NCBI RefSeq assembly: GCF_033546935.1 | Contig: NZ_CP137854.1 | Span: 3,348,001 to 3,412,000, forward strand | Direction: 5' to 3' | DNA from: Xylophilus sp. GOD-11R | Lineage (GTDB): Bacteria > Pseudomonadota > Gammaproteobacteria > Burkholderiales > Burkholderiaceae_C | Length of the DNA stretch: 64,000 nt | Shown: one piece after another, positions 60,845 to 64,000 of the stretch | Layout: each line of letters starts with the position of its first letter | How positions within the stretch are numbered: position 1 is the first letter of the stretch | Made by a program: the position numbers and the translations under genes | Notes under the pieces: model-generated | Databases searched by the model: none | What the model saw: the letters and a program-made list of their open reading frames with translations, nothing else | What the model was told of the DNA's origin: nothing

Positions 60845-61756
60845 ATGCTGAATTTCCGCCAGGTCGAGGCCTTCCGCGCCGTCATGCTCTCGGGCTCCAT
60901 GACGCAGGCCGCACGCGACCTCAACACCACCCAGCCCAACGTCAGCCGCGTCATCGCGCAACTCGAGAAACGCATCGGCCTGCGGCTGTTCGAGCGCATC
61001 GCCGGCAAGCTCGCGCCCACCCGCGAAGGCGAGATCTTCTTTCGCGACGTGGAGCGTGCCTTCTCCGGCCTGCGCGGACTCGAGCAATCGGCCGCCACGC
61101 TCGGCCGGCGCGGCGCCGGCCACCTGCGGCTGGCCGCCGTTCCGTCGTTCGCGCTGGTGCTGGTGCCACGGGCGATGCGATCGTTCGCCGAGCGGTTTCC
61201 GGACGTGACCGTTTCGCTGCATGCGACCGATTCGGTGTCGGTCTGCCAGGCCGTGGCCTCCGGCCAGGCGGATGTGGGCGTGGCCTCGGAGGTGTTCAGC
61301 AGCCCCGGCATCGGCTACCGGGTGGCGCACGAGGCGCGCGCGGTTTGCCTCGTGCCGGCCGGCCATCGGCTGGCCGGGGGCAGCGGCCCGCTGCGGCCGG
61401 ACGACCTGGCCGACGAGCCCTTCATCACCTTGTCGCCGCAGGACTCGATCCGCAAGAAGATCGACGCTGCCTTCGCCGAAGGCGGTGACCGTCGCCGCAT
61501 GGCGCACGAATCGCCTTTTTCTGCCGCCATCTGCCAGATGGTGGCCCTCGGCATGGGCGTGAGCATCGCCAACCCCTCGGTCGCCAGCGCCTTCGCCCAT
61601 CTGCCGATCGTGCAGCGGGAGTTTCTGCCGGAGATCGTGTTCCCGACCTACCTCGTCTGGCAGCCGGGTGCGCCGGCCAGCCTGCTGGCCAGGGAGTTCT
61701 CGGAGGTGTTCATGCAGACAGCGCAATCCTCGCCCAGCCCGCCGTCGCGGCGCTAG
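60845..61756 (+). CDS. LysR-family regulator, divergent from FAD oxidase operon
   Basis: A 303-residue LysR regulator, with helix-turn-helix VEAFRAVMLSGSMTQAARDL, then TQPNVSRVIAQLEKRIG, and a LysR substrate domain from about 90. It is paralogous in style to the protein at 15190 (both begin with FRAVM-GSMT-AA). Both regulators neighbour a DadA-like oxidase plus Bug receptor, so a shared ancestry of the two modules is plausible. Confidence 0.93.
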   Translation: MLNFRQVEAFRAVMLSGSMTQAARDLNTTQPNVSRVIAQLEKRIGLRLFERIAGKLAPTREGEIFFRDVERAFSGLRGLEQSAATLGRRGAGHLRLAAVPSFALVLVPRAMRSFAERFPDVTVSLHATDSVSVCQAVASGQADVGVASEVFSSPGIGYRVAHEARAVCLVPAGHRLAGGSGPLRPDDLADEPFITLSPQDSIRKKIDAAFAEGGDRRRMAHESPFSAAICQMVALGMGVSIANPSVASAFAHLPIVQREFLPEIVFPTYLVWQPGAPASLLAREFSEVFMQTAQSSPSPPSRR

Positions 61757-61788
61757 CATCCGGCTCCCGACCACTTCGGAGCACGGAC

Positions 61789-62274
61789 ATGACGGCACGC
61801 AGGAACACCATCTGCCTCTGGTACGACGGAGGCGCCCTCGACGCGGCGAGCTTCTACGCCGCCACCTTCGCCGACAGCGAGGTGCTGGCGGTGCACCACG
61901 CTCCGGGCGACTACCCGGCCGGCAAGGAGGGAGACGTGCTCACCGTGGAGTTCACCGTGCTCGGCATACCCTGCCTGGGTCTCAATGGCGGTCCGCAGTT
62001 TCGGCAGACCGAGGCTTTCTCTTTTCAAGTCGCCACCGACGATCAGGCGGAGACCGATCGGCTGTGGGACGCCATCGTCGGCAACGGGGGGCAGGAGAGC
62101 GCTTGCGGGTGGTGCAAGGACAAGTGGGGAGTGTCGTGGCAGATCACGCCTCGTGCTCTCACGGATGCCATTGCGGATCCTGATCGGGCTGCTGCCAAGC
62201 GGGCTTTCGACGCGATGATGGCGATGGGCAAGATTGACATCGCCGGGATTGAAGCGGCTCGGGCTGGGGGCTGA
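61789..62274 (+). CDS. VOC/PhnB-like protein (3-demethylubiquinone methyltransferase-like domain)
   Basis: A 161-residue VOC-fold protein of the PF06983 type. NTICLWYDGGALDAASFYAA opens the fold, LTVEFTVLGIPCLGLNGGPQ is the conserved centre, and GWCKDKWGVSWQITPRAL is a strong signature. Despite the name, such proteins are usually not methyltransferases; several are dimeric isomerases or antibiotic-binding proteins. Stands alone after the LysR gene. Confidence 0.88.
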   Translation: MTARRNTICLWYDGGALDAASFYAATFADSEVLAVHHAPGDYPAGKEGDVLTVEFTVLGIPCLGLNGGPQFRQTEAFSFQVATDDQAETDRLWDAIVGNGGQESACGWCKDKWGVSWQITPRALTDAIADPDRAAAKRAFDAMMAMGKIDIAGIEAARAGG

Positions 62275-62362
62275 TGGCGAGGCGCTCCGCTCTATCGTTT
62301 GTTCATTTTTCTTTGCTTTGTCGGCTGTGTGGTTCTTTTTGAAGTGCTGCTCGTGCCAGTGG

Positions 62363-62402
62363 GTGGAGCTGGGGGCTTGCGCCACCCTCAAGCTCCACTT
62401 TT
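62363..62402 (+). terminator. Hairpin with T-run carrying the dispersed repeat core
   Basis: GTGGAGCT (62363-62370) pairs with AGCTCCAC (62391-62398), followed by TTTT. The left arm extends into GGTGGAGCTGGGGGCTTGC, the same sequence as in the repeats near 40313 and 40377. The intergenic region 62275-62521 holds no other feature. Confidence 0.6.
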
Positions 62403-62521
62403 ACGAACAGTAGAGGAAGAGCAACAAAACCACCCCCCATCCCAAAGGCAAAGCTGGATCCCCCCTCGACCAGAAGCATCACCCCACCAAAAAACACCCC
62501 ACTCTGCAGCAAAAACTCAGA

Positions 62522-63886
62522 TCAAATCGAATCGATAACCGCAGAGATCGCCCGCCCGCAATCCTCGCGATTGAGGCTTCCCCCCAGACAGATCCGCAAG
62601 CCTTCCGGCGGCAGGCGATCGGTGCAGAAGGCGTTACCGGCGACGGCCGCCACGCCCAGCTCCCGCAGCCGAGCGGCGAGATCGCTCGCCCGACTGCTGC
62701 CGTCCGCGCTCTCCGGCAGCGGCAACCACGCATGAAACCCCTGCGGATGCGTTCGCACCCCATGCCCCACCAGCTTGTGCGCCAACAAGCTGCTCCGCCA
62801 CCGGCACTCGGCCCGAATCGCATCCAGCACTTCGCCCGCCAGGCCCGACTCCAGCCATGCGGACACCATGAGATTGATCAACGGCGAAGCCATCACCGTG
62901 GTAGCCCGCATGGCCCCCGCCACCCGCTGGCAGGCGGTCGCGCTCGGCGCCAGCACGTAGGCGGTGCGCACGCCGGCGCCTAACCACTTCGACATGCCGC
63001 TCACGTAGTAGGTGAGCTCGGGCGCGAAGTCCGCCAGTGCCGGTGGAATGGCCGCGGGCAACATGCCATACGCATCGTCTTCGATGATCGGCACGTTGAA
63101 GCGCAAGGCGATGTCGGCGATCCGCTCGCGTCGCGCCATCGGCAGCGTCGCGCACATCGGGTTGTGCAGATTGGGGCAGAGATAAAGCGCCCCCACCGGC
63201 GTGCTCTTGCAGGCCGACTCGAACTCGTCGGGCAGCAGGCCGTCCTCGTCCATCGAGATCGGATGTAGCTGCGTCCCCAGCTGCGCCGCGATGGCCTTCA
63301 GCCCCGGATACACCATGGCTTCCACGCACAGGCTCTGCCCCGGCTTGACCAGCATCGACACCAGCCCCAGCAGCACGCTGTGGATGCCGGGCGCCACCAG
63401 CGTCCGATCGGCCCGGGCATCGGGCACCCATTGCGCCAGCCAGCGCGCACCGAGCTCCCGGTCGCGCAGCGTGCCGCCGAAGTCCTGGTAGCGCATCAGG
63501 TCGTGCATCGCCGCCGCGCCCATCACCTCAGCGGCGGTCTCCTTCATGCGCTGCATGGCGGGATGGCCGTCGATCTCGGGCGGCATGTTCATCGTCATCT
63601 CGGCGCCGGTGCCGGCCCGCAGCGGCAGGCCGAGGAAGGATCCGCGCACGTACGAGCCAAGGCCCGGCCGTGAGGCGATCAGGCCCCGCTCCCGCGCCTC
63701 GGCGAACCCCCGCACCACCGTCGTGTAGTTGAGCTGCAGCATGCCGGCGAGCTCGCGCAGCGGCGGCAGGCGCTCGCGCGGCGCTAGGCGGCCCTGGCGC
63801 AGGTCTTCGGCGATGAGGTCCGGGATCAGCTGGTAGGCCGGCAGCGCACTGTTCTTCAGGCGACTCGCCCAGTGGGTGAATGGCAT
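62522..63886 (-). CDS. MocR-type GntR regulator with aminotransferase domain
   Basis: A 454-residue MocR/PdxR-like regulator: N-terminal GntR winged helix (residues 15-80; LPPLRELAGMLQLNYTTVVR) and a fold-type I aminotransferase domain. The PLP lysine is Lys300 in YVSGMSKWLGAG; Asp270 and Asp271 are in PIIEDDAYG, and NPMCAT replaces the common NPTG. The start at 63886 is the typical beginning; the frame extends to 63967 with 27 more codons. Regulatory target is unknown as the upstream gene is outside the window. Confidence 0.9.
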   Translation of the reverse strand: MPFTHWASRLKNSALPAYQLIPDLIAEDLRQGRLAPRERLPPLRELAGMLQLNYTTVVRGFAEARERGLIASRPGLGSYVRGSFLGLPLRAGTGAEMTMNMPPEIDGHPAMQRMKETAAEVMGAAAMHDLMRYQDFGGTLRDRELGARWLAQWVPDARADRTLVAPGIHSVLLGLVSMLVKPGQSLCVEAMVYPGLKAIAAQLGTQLHPISMDEDGLLPDEFESACKSTPVGALYLCPNLHNPMCATLPMARRERIADIALRFNVPIIEDDAYGMLPAAIPPALADFAPELTYYVSGMSKWLGAGVRTAYVLAPSATACQRVAGAMRATTVMASPLINLMVSAWLESGLAGEVLDAIRAECRWRSSLLAHKLVGHGVRTHPQGFHAWLPLPESADGSSRASDLAARLRELGVAAVAGNAFCTDRLPPEGLRICLGGSLNREDCGRAISAVIDSI

Positions 63887-64000
63887 CGCCGCAGTGTGCC
63901 CGTTGCGCCGGCTGATTGCATCGGTTTCCCGGGAGAACGCGGCGCCAACGCGGTGCACGCGCGCCATTGATCGAGTGCATTGATCGCATCGCCCGCGCCG

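Overview
The window is about 70% GC, densely packed and organised in short overlapping operons. Three stand-alone tripartite-tricarboxylate (Bug/TctC-type) binding proteins, several LysR/IclR/GntR regulators next to catabolic genes, an FlhDC pair and dispersed intergenic repeats around an IS110 element all point to a betaproteobacterium of the Burkholderiales, most likely Comamonadaceae (Variovorax/Xenophilus-like). No rRNA, tRNA, phage or CRISPR locus is visible.

Region by region. 1-952 is the 3' part of a malate:quinone oxidoreductase. 977-7579 holds a LysR regulator divergent from cupin, Bug receptor, family III CoA-transferase, acyl-CoA dehydrogenase, enoyl-CoA hydratase and HMG-CoA lyase; read as a pathway it fits activation and cleavage of a branched dicarboxylate such as 3-methylglutarate. 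7581-16089 (minus strand) is a LysR-headed catabolic operon: a DadA-like oxidase, a small [2Fe-2S] protein and an opine-oxidase-like flavoprotein, then an argininosuccinate-lyase-family enzyme, a Bug receptor and a 3-hydroxybutyrate-oligomer hydrolase. 16309-17276 is flhDC with no other flagellar gene. 17438-22075 is IclR, cyclase-family hydrolase, AtoE-type transporter, muconolactone-isomerase-like, YCII and enol-lactonase-like genes, closed by an intrinsic terminator.

22402-26381 is an isolated type VI lipase (Tle1) locus with two DUF3304-like lipoprotein candidates for immunity and a leftover toxin C-terminus. 26382-26957 is noncoding with a series of hairpins. 26958-33062 is a nitrile-utilisation cluster (TrmB-like regulator, NitT/TauT-type ABC importer, cobalt-type nitrile hydratase alpha/beta, amidase), followed by a TauD-type dioxygenase with a second NitT/TauT importer (33174-36817). 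36842-39995 encodes an Ig/NHL-repeat lipoprotein and a PQ-loop membrane protein.

39996-42450 is a repeat-rich island around an IS110 transposase: a 101-bp inverted repeat encloses it, a second longer inverted repeat lies downstream, and an 11-copy GCAAAG microsatellite ends at the adjacent histidine kinase gene. 42451-50713 carries that two-component system, an NlpC/P60-like protein, a GH15 enzyme, an SDR, a small membrane protein and an MFS transporter. 50899-57393 is a GntR-controlled sugar-type ABC importer with an embedded amidase, with two PdhR-like operator sites upstream. 57423-61756 has a GhrA-like reductase, a Bug receptor and an FAD oxidase divergent from a LysR regulator. The window ends with a PhnB-like protein and a MocR-type regulator.
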